A stretch of DNA of 32,846 bases from a virus. Positions 21,994-30,055 of this stretch are shown here, piece after piece. The stretch lies in IMG/VR virus record IMGVR_UViG_3300042317_001291, positions 1 through 32,846 of that record; one strand, written 5' to 3'. Position 1 is the stretch's first letter. Each line of letters opens with the position of its first letter. The notes under the pieces were generated by a model that was given only the letters and a program-made list of their open reading frames with translations, did not search any database and was not told where the DNA came from. A program made the translations under genes and the position numbers.

Positions 21994-22750
21994 AATATTG
22001 TTTCAGCCATTTAGACCATGGCTAAATAAGTTTAGCTCATCTTTGCCAAAGCCTACACAGAGTACTATCCCAGATTGGTATAAAGAAGCGGATAGGTTTG
22101 CAAAAATGCCAAACGGAGAATACTATAAGGCAACAAAAGAAATTTGTCCAGTTCCAAGAGAAGGAACATCAAATGACTATGGTAAAATTCCAACATGGAA
22201 AGCCTGCCCAGCAATATTAGATGCTTTTATGACAGGATATGTCCTAAGCACCCCATGTGATTTAGAATTTAAAAAAGACAAATATGGTAAAATAAGAGTT
22301 GATGTAAAAGACAAAAAGCATATTGGTTTTGTCTCAGAAAGAACTCCAATGGATCAGTTCCCATCTCCAATTGGATACTATGAAGAGCACTTTGCTTGGT
22401 ACCCAGAATGGGGCATTCAGGTTCCAGAGGGATACAGCGCTTTGTTTATGACTCCGATGAATAGATTCGATTTACCATTTTTGAATACAAGCGGAGTTGT
22501 AGATACAGATAAGGTTCATCTACTAGGAACATTTCCATTTTTTATTGCAAAGGATTGGGAAGGAACAGTACCAAAAGGCACCCCATTTTTACAAATATTA
22601 CCGTTTAAAAGAGAAGACTGGGATCACGATATAGAGTTTTTAAGTGTAAACGAAATGCAAAAAAGATTAATAGACAATGCAAAATTTTATCGTCAGCCTG
22701 ACGGTGGAGTTTATAAATCAAAAATTTGGAAAAAGAGAGAGTATAAATGA
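21965..22750 (+). CDS. DUF6065-like protein (about 261 aa)
   Basis: The layout is recalled from a conserved phage family of unknown function (DUF6065): IPDWYKEADRF near the N-terminus, TWKACPAILDAFMTGYVL with PCDLEF, HFAWYPEWGIQVPEGYSALF, TPMNRFDLPFLNTSGVVDTD, then VPKGTPFLQILPFKREDW. These suggest a jelly-roll type domain. The start is uncertain: ATG at 21965 is used, an ATG at 21950 is in frame, and both overlap the oxygenase upstream. The stop overlaps the next oxygenase start (ATGA). A diverged relative sits at 23438, also between oxygenases, so a shared role with them is likely. The family name is from memory and untested. Confidence 0.6.
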   Translation: MKKTADKNIKILFQPFRPWLNKFSSSLPKPTQSTIPDWYKEADRFAKMPNGEYYKATKEICPVPREGTSNDYGKIPTWKACPAILDAFMTGYVLSTPCDLEFKKDKYGKIRVDVKDKKHIGFVSERTPMDQFPSPIGYYEEHFAWYPEWGIQVPEGYSALFMTPMNRFDLPFLNTSGVVDTDKVHLLGTFPFFIAKDWEGTVPKGTPFLQILPFKREDWDHDIEFLSVNEMQKRLIDNAKFYRQPDGGVYKSKIWKKREYK

Positions 22751-23463
22751 CAACAGAAACTAAAAGCATAGCCCCTACTTGGAGCAGCAAAGAGCAGCTA
22801 GCCCCAGGTATATTTGTTTATAGAGACGTACTTAAAAAAGAACTTGATATTATCAATAGGCTTGAAAATTCTGTTGGGCCAGTAGGAACTAAAGAAAAAA
22901 GATATACCTTTCAGCCAGCTTATGTTGGATATCAACAACTAATGCCAGACTATAGAGATTGTGTAGATTTTAAATTTAAAAAAAGTGATATTGCTTTAGA
23001 TAAAACCGAAGATGCAATGAGGCTAAAAGAATTGTGGCAGGATGTATATGATGTTCAGTACCCAGCAGTTGTAGATTATTGTAAAGCACACAATATAATG
23101 GAGCTTAAATATTGGGAAGCTTTTAACTTTATTAAATATGGAGAAAGCCAACACTTTATGGAACACCAAGATCATGGTTACTCATACAACTGTGTAGTTT
23201 CTCTTGTAGGGTATGTAAATGATGATTATGACGATGGCGGATTATACTTTAGACTTCAAGAGTTAGATATTAAGCCAAAAGCGGGAGACTTATATGTTTT
23301 CCCATCTAACTTTATGTATCCTCACCAAGCAAAAGCGGTAACAAAGGGAACAAAGTATTCTATAGTTACAATGCTTGATTATAGCAAAAAGTTTCATACT
23401 CAAGAAATGTATGATCCAAAGTGGGATAATGAGATAAATGAAAATAACAGCCTACAAAAATAA
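22747..23463 (+). CDS. 2OG-Fe(II) oxygenase, collagen-P4H-like basic residue
   Basis: Metal ligands are H140-x-D142 (MEHQDHGYSYN) and H193 (YPHQAKAVTKGTKYS), with K203 at H-x9-K as the 2OG anchor. The stretch EAFNFIKYGESQHF matches EAFNFVKYLPGEYF of the enzyme at 21286, so the pair arose by duplication. VNDDYDDGGLYFRLQ and IKPKAGDLYVFPSNF are the core strands. It starts by ATGA overlap with the DUF6065-like gene, and its last 26 bases overlap the next gene. Start assignment is firm through coupling. Substrate unknown. Confidence 0.88.
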   Translation: MTTETKSIAPTWSSKEQLAPGIFVYRDVLKKELDIINRLENSVGPVGTKEKRYTFQPAYVGYQQLMPDYRDCVDFKFKKSDIALDKTEDAMRLKELWQDVYDVQYPAVVDYCKAHNIMELKYWEAFNFIKYGESQHFMEHQDHGYSYNCVVSLVGYVNDDYDDGGLYFRLQELDIKPKAGDLYVFPSNFMYPHQAKAVTKGTKYSIVTMLDYSKKFHTQEMYDPKWDNEINENNSLQK

Positions 23464-24151
23464 TGTAACTCGTTCAAAAATTGAACAAACAAAAGTTAAA
23501 AGAGATTGGATGGATGAGACTTTAAATGCTCATGCATATAAATGCTTTCCAGTATCTTTAGCAAATACAATTGGATGGTCTATTTCTTTTTTAGATGACA
23601 TAGAGTTTATTTGGGACGGGATATCAGATACGACTCCAGACCACGTAACCATATTAAAAGACCCAGGCCATGTTTGTACTACTCAAAGGGCTAATGGAAC
23701 TGTTAGCTTTTATTCTGGATTCTTCTTTGAGTCAGATGAAAATATGTCAATGTTGCAAATAGTGCCACCAAACTTTTTTGTGGATGGAGCCACACCATTT
23801 ACAACAATAATATCAACATCTGTTTTAAAAGAAGCAATTCCAATTGCGTGGAAAATTACTAGACCAGATACAGTGATTAAGATACCAGCAGGAATGCCCG
23901 TAGCTACATTTATTCCGATTTCTTTAAAGCAATATCAAGATATTGATTTAGAAATTAAAGATAAAGTTTTTATCCAAGATCAAAAAAGGGTAGATGAAAG
24001 ACTAAAAGTCTGGGATGAAATTTCCAAAAGAGGAGATTTTACTAACTTCTATAGAGATGCTGTAGACTATGATGGGACTAGCATGGGTAATCATGAACTA
24101 AAGTCTTTAAAGCTAAAAATTAATGACCTTACATCTGGCAACAAGAAATGA
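23438..24151 (+). CDS. Diverged DUF6065-like protein (237 aa)
   Basis: The order of motifs parallels the gene at 21965: AYKCFPVSLANTIGWSISFL (compare CPAILDAFMTGYVL), LQIVPPNFFVDGATPFTTII (compare LFMTPMNRFDLPFLNT), then IPAGMPVATFIPISL (compare VPKGTPFLQILPF). No catalytic residues are evident. It overlaps the oxygenase upstream by 26 bases and is followed by a leaderless oxygenase gene. Relationship to the first copy is judged by eye and is moderate; the function is unknown. Confidence 0.6.
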   Translation: MKITAYKNNVTRSKIEQTKVKRDWMDETLNAHAYKCFPVSLANTIGWSISFLDDIEFIWDGISDTTPDHVTILKDPGHVCTTQRANGTVSFYSGFFFESDENMSMLQIVPPNFFVDGATPFTTIISTSVLKEAIPIAWKITRPDTVIKIPAGMPVATFIPISLKQYQDIDLEIKDKVFIQDQKRVDERLKVWDEISKRGDFTNFYRDAVDYDGTSMGNHELKSLKLKINDLTSGNKK

Positions 24152-24157
24152 TATAAT
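24129..24157 (+). promoter_or_regulatory. Promoter giving a leaderless oxygenase mRNA
   Basis: TTACAT, a 17-bp spacer and TGA-TATAAT end six bases before the ATG at 24164. It restarts transcription inside the oxygenase cluster. The -10 overlaps the end of the upstream gene. Confidence 0.6.
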
Positions 24158-24163
24158 GATAAT

Positions 24164-24892
24164 ATGAATCAAGTCAACCAAGAAGCAACAGTAGTCTACA
24201 AGACACCATCCCTTACGCCATCTGGGTTTTTTGGCACATCTAAGGATATGATTGTCGAGCTTGAAAATTTTATGACACAAGAAGAAATAGAATTCCTTGA
24301 GGCAGCTGCTAGAAAGATTACCATTTGGGATGTAACAGAAAGCCATGTTAATGAAAATGGCACAACTGTGTATGATGCTAACTACTGGAAAGACAGGGTT
24401 TGCACAAGCCCATCTTTAGATAAAAATGATCCAGAGATTAGACCAGTTCTTGAAAGACTTTTCCAAAGGCTTAAGCCTATTGTTGAAGAATTTTACAAAG
24501 TAAGAGTTACTCCAACTGGAACAACAATTGTTAGATGGCTGCCTGGCCAATTCCAAAATCCTCATGCAGATAAAGAGCTTCATGAACTTCCAGATATCGG
24601 CATGCCAAACGATTTCCCTTACTACGATCTTTCAAGTTTATTTTATCTAAATGATGACTACGAAGGAGGAGAACTATACTTCCCTCTTCAAGGAGTTCAG
24701 TTTAAGCCTAAAAAAGGAGCAGCTTATTTTTTCCCAGGAGACATGAATTATATTCATGGAGTAACTGAAATTAAAAATGCAATTAGATATACGTGTCCAT
24801 TTTTCTGGGAAATCCTAGAACACACTGGAGAAAATCAGCCAGACCCAAATAAAAAATATTATAGAACTCTGATAGATGGAGAAATAAAATAA
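24164..24892 (+). CDS. 2OG-Fe(II) oxygenase, P4H-like
   Basis: Metal ligands H134-x-D136 (NPHADKELH) and H198 (YIHGVTEIKNAIRYT), with R208 at H-x9-R. RWLPGQFQNPHAD, LFYLNDDYEGGELYFPLQG and FKPKKGAAYFFPGD are typical P4H core segments. An insert of about 20 residues (ELHELPDIGMPNDFPYYD) follows the HxD and could shape substrate choice. The mRNA is probably leaderless. The stop overlaps the next oxygenase start (TAATG). At 242 aa it has an N-terminal extension over the minimal domain. Substrate unknown. Confidence 0.88.
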   Translation: MNQVNQEATVVYKTPSLTPSGFFGTSKDMIVELENFMTQEEIEFLEAAARKITIWDVTESHVNENGTTVYDANYWKDRVCTSPSLDKNDPEIRPVLERLFQRLKPIVEEFYKVRVTPTGTTIVRWLPGQFQNPHADKELHELPDIGMPNDFPYYDLSSLFYLNDDYEGGELYFPLQGVQFKPKKGAAYFFPGDMNYIHGVTEIKNAIRYTCPFFWEILEHTGENQPDPNKKYYRTLIDGEIK

Positions 24893-25635
24893 TGAGTACT
24901 TCAGAAAGACTAACCACAGACATTTTAGTATTTAAAGACTTTTTGACTAAAGAAGAATCTCAAAAGGTTATAGATATTTTAGAAGCTCAAGTTGCAAATG
25001 AAAAGCTATCTTGGACACCTATTACATTTTACGAATCATACTCTTCGGTGCTTCCTCAAGATGGAGATGAAGAGCTAGAGCAGTTTGGTTTACCTTCAGA
25101 TTTCTTCTCTACACTTCAAAACAAAATTATTGATGCAGTTGCTGAAGTTCACGGAAACTCTTCTTCAGATATTTATAAAATTGGATTTCATGCTCAAAAA
25201 TGGGAGCCTGGTGCTTACGCAAAAGAGCACTCAGATAATACTGATTTGCAGGGAAACACTGGTCCATTTGAAAGAAGTAGATACGCAGCTTTTCTGTATT
25301 TAAATGATGAGTTTGAGGGCGGTCATCTAATATTTAATAAGCAAAATCACACACTTATCCCAGAGACTGGAACCCTAGCGGCTTTTGCAGGAGGTTTTGA
25401 CAATACTCATGAGGTTACAATGATAACTTCTGGCATAAGATATACTCTAGGATCATTTTGGGATAATAGGTCTCCAGAATCCTATCCTCAAGAAACAATA
25501 GACGCTTGGGATGCAGAGATGAAAAAGATTAGAGAAGAGCAAGAAGTTATAAAGTCGGAATGGCAAGAGGCATTAAAAGAAGGATACAGAATAGATCTAG
25601 ACGGAAATAAATACAAAATAGAGGAGAACGACTAA
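24892..25635 (+). CDS. 2OG-Fe(II) oxygenase with C-terminal helical tail
   Basis: Iron site H113-x-D115 (KEHSDNTDLQG) and H173 (NTHEVTMITSGIRYTLG), with R183 at H-x9-R. AAFLYLNDEFEGGHLIF is the core strand pair. After the catalytic domain (to about residue 195) comes a charged helix (AWDAEMKKIREEQEVIKSEW) and a short end, YRIDLDGNKYKIEEND, not present in the neighbours and possibly an interaction handle. Start and stop both overlap adjacent oxygenase genes, so three oxygenases are co-translated from this transcript. Confidence 0.88.
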   Translation: MSTSERLTTDILVFKDFLTKEESQKVIDILEAQVANEKLSWTPITFYESYSSVLPQDGDEELEQFGLPSDFFSTLQNKIIDAVAEVHGNSSSDIYKIGFHAQKWEPGAYAKEHSDNTDLQGNTGPFERSRYAAFLYLNDEFEGGHLIFNKQNHTLIPETGTLAAFAGGFDNTHEVTMITSGIRYTLGSFWDNRSPESYPQETIDAWDAEMKKIREEQEVIKSEWQEALKEGYRIDLDGNKYKIEEND

Positions 25636-26393
25636 TGAAGCTAGAAGAAAAATTACATGAAAATGTTTACATGTACTCAGATGTAATTGAGAATCCACAA
25701 GCAATTATTGATTTAATCAATAAGCTAGATTCTGATGAAAGAGTTCACAAGGTTATCCCAAGCTGGAAAAACTGGAATTCAAGCAGTAGAGATGGTAACA
25801 TTTTTGGAAAGAAGAAAGACTTTAATCTTTCTGAGGTAGAAAATTTAGATGAAGATATAAGAAAAGACGTAGACTTCATAATATCAACAATTAGAAATGC
25901 TATTAAAAATATATCAGAGTCTTTTATTGTTGATAGAGGACTTAAGGGAGTTCCAAACGTATCACCATTTGTAGGTATCCAAAAATATATTGAAGGTTGT
26001 GCAATGGGCGCACACTTTGATAGACAGGCTGGAGATAACAGCTTAGAGTGGTCGATTATTATTTATTGGAATGATGACTACGAAGGCGGAGAGATATCAT
26101 TTGTTATCAGACCAGAAGATCTGAGATTAGAAATGAATGGCCATCTTAGACCACCAGATGATGCGCTAGATCCAAGAACAAAAGACATGGTTACATTTAC
26201 TGCAAAGCCAAAGGCTGGAAGCGCATTGATATTCCCGTCTACAGATCCATACAAGCACCAAGTTCATATCATGAAATCGGGAGAGAAGTTTATTACTCCT
26301 GGATTTATATTTGTTGATGGTTATGTTGTTGGAGGTCCAGGAGGGCCATCAGAAGAATACATCAAAGCCTATCACGAACAAAACCAGGAATGA
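25635..26393 (+). CDS. 2OG-Fe(II) oxygenase, collagen-P4H-like basic residue
   Basis: Metal ligands H127-x-D129 (GAHFDRQAGDN) and H208 (YKHQVHIMKSGEKFITP), with K218 at H-x9-K. IIYWNDDYEGGEISFVIRPE leads into a roughly 30-residue insertion (NGHLRPPDDALDPRTKDM) before AKPKAGSALIFPS, larger than in the paralogues. It ends with a Gly/Pro-rich VVGGPGGPSEEY segment. GAGGAG precedes the start, which overlaps the previous stop. Substrate unknown. Confidence 0.87.
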   Translation: MKLEEKLHENVYMYSDVIENPQAIIDLINKLDSDERVHKVIPSWKNWNSSSRDGNIFGKKKDFNLSEVENLDEDIRKDVDFIISTIRNAIKNISESFIVDRGLKGVPNVSPFVGIQKYIEGCAMGAHFDRQAGDNSLEWSIIIYWNDDYEGGEISFVIRPEDLRLEMNGHLRPPDDALDPRTKDMVTFTAKPKAGSALIFPSTDPYKHQVHIMKSGEKFITPGFIFVDGYVVGGPGGPSEEYIKAYHEQNQE

Positions 26394-26401
26394 TTTAATT
26401 C

Positions 26402-26989
26402 TTGCTAGAATATAAAATTGCAAAGTTATCTGATCAAGTTTATGAAATACAAAATTTTATAACAAAAGATGAGCTTGATCAGGTAATGCAATTTGTTAAA
26501 TCAAAAGACAATTTAGATTGGTCTAGCAAAGATATACAGTATGATTTTTGGTCAGACAAAGTTTTATACAGCAGCTTAATAAATGAAAACCCTTTATTTA
26601 ATAATATATATAAAAGAGTATGTAGTTTGTTTAGTGGTAATCTAGAGGTAACTGGAATAAACCTACAAAGATACATGATGAATGATGCACTGGGAGAACA
26701 CACAGATGATCACGATGGGCACAGACTTAATGGCGATCAAGTATTTTATGGAGTAGTTATTTATTATAATGATGAATATAAAGGCGGAGAGCTAAGGTAC
26801 CCAGACATTGGAATAACTCATAAGCCAATTGCAGGATCATTGCTTTTACATGGAGGAAAGATACTTCATGGAACACTCCCAGTTCAAGATGATATAGTTA
26901 GATACATATCTACAATGTTTGTAAAGCATAAACTAAATGAAGTTGTGTCTTTAAATAGAGATGTTTTTGGAGAAGATGATGGAATATAA
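26402..26989 (+). CDS. 2OG-Fe(II) oxygenase, P4H-like, TTG start
   Basis: The best start is TTG at 26402; AGGA lies 12 bases upstream and the frame immediately gives YEIQNFITKDELDQVMQFVK, the usual entry helix. Metal ligands H100-x-D102 (GEHTDDHDGH) and H156 (ILHGTLPVQDDIVRYIS), with R167 at H-x10-R. VIYYNDEYKGGELRYPDIG and HKPIAGSLLLHGG are core strands. It overlaps the FkbM-like gene by 11 bases, the same gene pair as at 2107-3309. Substrate unknown. Confidence 0.87.
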   Translation: MLEYKIAKLSDQVYEIQNFITKDELDQVMQFVKSKDNLDWSSKDIQYDFWSDKVLYSSLINENPLFNNIYKRVCSLFSGNLEVTGINLQRYMMNDALGEHTDDHDGHRLNGDQVFYGVVIYYNDEYKGGELRYPDIGITHKPIAGSLLLHGGKILHGTLPVQDDIVRYISTMFVKHKLNEVVSLNRDVFGEDDGI

Positions 26990-27566
26990 AGGAAATAGCG
27001 GCCAGGAAAAATTTGTGCTTGACTTACTTAAAAATAAAGAAAATGGTTACTACGTAGAGCTAGGAGCATTTGATTCTAAAAAAGGAAGCAATACTTACCA
27101 CCTGGAAACAGATTATAATTGGAACGGTGTTTCGTTTGAAATAGATCCTGAAAGACACGCAGAATTTGTTTTAAATAGAAAAAACCCATGCATTCTAGGA
27201 GACGCAACACATTTTAATTACATATCGTACTTTGAAGAAAATAACTTCCCAAAACAAATAGACTACTTGCAGGTTGATATAGACGCAGGATACACACCAG
27301 AAGGAAACTCTGTAGGAAATCCATACCTAACCCTGCACGGACTCCTTGCTGTTCCTTTAAGTAAATATAGATTTTCTATAATTACTTTTGAGCATGACGC
27401 TCAAATTGAATATAATAACAAGGGTATGCGTGAGGCACAAAGAGAAATTCTTTCTTCATTTGGCTACAAGTTAGTGGTTAGAGAGTGGCATGAAGATTGG
27501 TGGGTAGATCCGTATGCGATACCGTATTTGGATTTTAGAGAAAAATTTAAGATGGCGTGGACATAA
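26979..27566 (+). CDS. FkbM-like SAM-dependent methyltransferase
   Basis: Paralogue of the gene at 2677. Motif I is YVELGAFDSKKGSNTY (25-40), the acidic position lies in VSFEIDPERH, GDATHF is at 74-79, and DYLQVDIDAGY at 95-105. ITFEHDAQIEYNNKG and EDWWVDPYAIPYLDFREKF close the protein. GGAG six bases before the ATG at 26979 selects this start over in-frame starts at 26961 and 26976. An O-methylation role is the family expectation; the target could be a product of the neighbouring oxygenases. Confidence 0.75.
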   Translation: MEYKGNSGQEKFVLDLLKNKENGYYVELGAFDSKKGSNTYHLETDYNWNGVSFEIDPERHAEFVLNRKNPCILGDATHFNYISYFEENNFPKQIDYLQVDIDAGYTPEGNSVGNPYLTLHGLLAVPLSKYRFSIITFEHDAQIEYNNKGMREAQREILSSFGYKLVVREWHEDWWVDPYAIPYLDFREKFKMAWT

Positions 27567-28031
27567 ATGAGCGGACAGCTAAAGCAAGAGCATCACGATG
27601 TAGTTAATGAGTACCTTGAAACCGTAGCAAATAAAAAGGCCGATGCCTACATGCTTACAATTGCAAGAGATGGGGAAGATCCAGCAAGATCAATTATATT
27701 CTTTCCAAATGCTATAGAGGCAGCAGAAGCATACAATATGTATAATGACTGGGGATTTGCTAAGCAGTACCTTACCGTAAGGCTTTATGAGCCAACAGGG
27801 AAAATAAACGAAAAGGTCTTTAAGAGAAACCAGGCGGGGGACCCAACATTCTTAAGAACAAACTATATAGATGTTACAGAAACGCTATTAGGACTAAAGC
27901 CTTTAATATCTCCTCAAGCCTATGAAAATACATGCATGGAGATAATGACCTCATTCGCTAAAGATAATTGGAGATTTGACCCAGAAAGGTTTTTATCAAA
28001 TCTGGGAATAGACAAAAAACTAGATTGTTAA
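27567..28031 (+). CDS. Hypothetical protein (154 aa)
   Basis: Starts directly after the methyltransferase stop. An alpha/beta protein with ADAYMLTIARDGEDPARSII and FFPNAIEAAEAYNMYNDWGF near the N-terminus, then KQYLTVRLYEPTGKI. The tail SFAKDNWRFDPERFLSNLG is helical. No catalytic motif or known family is recognised. Position at the end of the oxygenase cluster suggests co-expression. Confidence 0.7.
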   Translation: MSGQLKQEHHDVVNEYLETVANKKADAYMLTIARDGEDPARSIIFFPNAIEAAEAYNMYNDWGFAKQYLTVRLYEPTGKINEKVFKRNQAGDPTFLRTNYIDVTETLLGLKPLISPQAYENTCMEIMTSFAKDNWRFDPERFLSNLGIDKKLDC

Positions 28032-28054
28032 TTTAGCATTTATTGTAGTATAAT
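28025..28054 (+). promoter_or_regulatory. Promoter with near-leaderless start
   Basis: TTGTTA, an 18-bp spacer and TATAAT (28049-28054) end seven bases before the ATG at 28062. It begins the second structural block. Confidence 0.6.
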
Positions 28055-28061
28055 ATTGAAT

Positions 28062-28229
28062 ATGACTCCATACAAAAGAATGCCAAGAAGGCACTTTACT
28101 GATCTTCAGTTTAATCCTTACTTCAAGAGTCATGGGTTTTTAGAAAAGCAAGAAGCCGTTGATAAAAAAAATAAAGAAGATTTAAAGTCTGTATTAAACT
28201 TTTTTAAAAAGATTTGGTTCAAAAAATAA
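28062..28229 (+). CDS. Basic hypothetical protein (55 aa)
   Basis: The frame starts MTPYKRMPRRHFTDLQFNPY and ends LNFFKKIWFKK. It is strongly basic with an amphipathic C-terminus. The start lies just after a -10 box and the stop overlaps the LamG-like gene start (TAATG). A virion or assembly role is suggested only by position. Confidence 0.6.
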   Translation: MTPYKRMPRRHFTDLQFNPYFKSHGFLEKQEAVDKKNKEDLKSVLNFFKKIWFKK

Positions 28230-29992
28230 TGTCATACTATCTGTCCACAATAAAAGATTCACCAACTGGTCTATGGAAGCTAGATGAGACTTCTGGTTCT
28301 GTAGCCTATGATATTTCTGGGTGCGGTAATAATGGCTCTTACGTGGGTGGAATTTCTATCTTGGGAATGCCAATTGTTTCTGGTGGAAGACATTCAAATA
28401 AAATAGATAGCTCAAAGTATATTCAGTTTGTGATATCAAAAGATTTTTCTGGCACTACAGGTACAGGTGGATTTGCCACACCATCAACTCGTGACAACGA
28501 CTTTACCCTAGAAGCATGGATACACCCAAAGACAGTAACTTCAATGACTCCTATTTTTGCAGACTCAAATGGAGTTGGGCTATATTGGGATAATGGAAAT
28601 GCAGTCTTCATGCTTGAAGATGAAAGAATAGATTATTCTGTACCAAACCCAGATAGGGTTATCCATCTTGTAGGAGTGTACTCTGTTTCTTCAATGAGCC
28701 TTTATGTAGACGGCTACCTTGTAGCATCTAAGCCCATATCAATTTCTTTTACAAATACAAGCGTAACTTTATCATCTGGGCCATGCCAATCAGGAGAATA
28801 TTTTTTAATTGATTGCCCAGCTGTTTACAGGTATGCTCTTTCTGCAAACTCAGTGCTATCACATTACAATAATTTATTTTTGAACAATGATGAGCAAGTA
28901 TCGCTACCAGACCTTGGAGAGCTATTTATTGGATCCGAAAAATATCAGTCGGTAGAAACTAGGTATGTTTATCCAGCACAAGTCCAATGGGAGTCATTGA
29001 TATATGATAATGAACCTTTAAGTTACAACTCAAATAACAACAGTATTTATTTAAAGCCTGGGTTTACTTCAGGAGAGTTCGTTGAGGATTTAGTGTTAAA
29101 CATAACACAGGATTATGTGTCATCTAAAATAGACTGGATGTCCTCAAAAGGCGTTTCAGTTTATGTTTCAGAAATATCTGAATCTGGCCCATGGACAATA
29201 TGCTCAAATGGATCATCAGTGCCAGGATTTACTCAAGGCTCTAGCTTTTCTTCAACAAAGGTATTATATTTTAAGGTAGAGTTTGATTCATCAGATTCTG
29301 ACATTTATATTCCAGAGCTGTATTCTTTAAAGATATATTTCTATTCTGAAAAAAGCATGTCTTCTCATAACGGAGGAAGCCAGCTTTCTATATCTCAACC
29401 AACTTCTGGATCGGTATGGGACTTTGACATATCTAACAATAATTATCCAGTTAGAGTTAGAAACTATAACAATGGCATAAGGCCAAAATCCTCAGCTTTC
29501 TTTATTAACTCTTTAAATGAAAATCGTAATATTGAAATGATATTCACTCCAAAATCTCTATCCAGCGGACATCTTGTATTTAATAAAACTGAATCAGTTG
29601 AGACGGCTTTATCGTGGGCGGCAGGTGGAGCAATAACAAAATCTAACATTAGCAATATATACATAAACGGCCAAGATGCCTCATCTGCTACCAACATATC
29701 CTCATATTTATATATAGATGAGCCTAATTATATTTTAATAAAAACCTCTAATCCAATAAGTGGAGAAATTTGGTTTAACGGAAAGCAACTCTTAGGGGTA
29801 AGATCAGGTGTATTGGATGATAATTTATACCAAAATATAGCCTTATACACAAATGCATCAATTAGTCACCAAGAGCATTATGACCTATATATTGGCAAAC
29901 CCGCCTCTATTGCTCAAGGATCGTCGATGGCAATGACAGAAGAGTCCGTATCCACATATTCTAGAGACAGAGTAGTGCTTCAAATCATATAG
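28229..29992 (+). CDS. LamG/concanavalin-like virion protein (587 aa)
   Basis: The ATG at 28229 (TAATG overlap) is preferred to a TTG at 28214. Residues 5-215 form a LamG_3-type lectin jelly-roll: GLWKLDETSGSVAYDISGCG, FTLEAWIHPKTVTSMTPIF, VIHLVGVYSVSSMSLYVDGY. The remaining 370 residues are beta-rich with further lectin-like elements (NIEMIFTPKSLSSG, YIDEPNYILIKT). Such proteins often bind carbohydrate at the tail tip or on the capsid. It sits just upstream of the portal block, apart from the fibre genes. Confidence 0.72.
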   Translation: MSYYLSTIKDSPTGLWKLDETSGSVAYDISGCGNNGSYVGGISILGMPIVSGGRHSNKIDSSKYIQFVISKDFSGTTGTGGFATPSTRDNDFTLEAWIHPKTVTSMTPIFADSNGVGLYWDNGNAVFMLEDERIDYSVPNPDRVIHLVGVYSVSSMSLYVDGYLVASKPISISFTNTSVTLSSGPCQSGEYFLIDCPAVYRYALSANSVLSHYNNLFLNNDEQVSLPDLGELFIGSEKYQSVETRYVYPAQVQWESLIYDNEPLSYNSNNNSIYLKPGFTSGEFVEDLVLNITQDYVSSKIDWMSSKGVSVYVSEISESGPWTICSNGSSVPGFTQGSSFSSTKVLYFKVEFDSSDSDIYIPELYSLKIYFYSEKSMSSHNGGSQLSISQPTSGSVWDFDISNNNYPVRVRNYNNGIRPKSSAFFINSLNENRNIEMIFTPKSLSSGHLVFNKTESVETALSWAAGGAITKSNISNIYINGQDASSATNISSYLYIDEPNYILIKTSNPISGEIWFNGKQLLGVRSGVLDDNLYQNIALYTNASISHQEHYDLYIGKPASIAQGSSMAMTEESVSTYSRDRVVLQII

Positions 29993-30015
29993 TTTTGTCA
30001 GACTGAGTGACAAAA
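29993..30015. repeat. Perfect 8-bp inverted repeat after the LamG-like gene
   Basis: TTTTGTCA and TGACAAAA surround GACTGAG, right after the stop codon. It could terminate the LamG-like transcript or act as an operator for the promoter at 30042. The left arm plus GAC repeats the TTTGTCAGAC of the promoter repeat at 661-709. Confidence 0.45.
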
Positions 30016-30041
30016 AGCTGGACTTGTAGACACAAAGATGG

Positions 30042-30047
30042 TAAAAT
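30042..30047 (+). promoter_or_regulatory. -10 box upstream of the portal operon
   Basis: TAAAAT lies eight bases before the ATG at 30056, which has no Shine-Dalgarno sequence, so the mRNA would be leaderless or nearly so. Confidence 0.45.
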
Positions 30048-30055
30048 AATTAACT

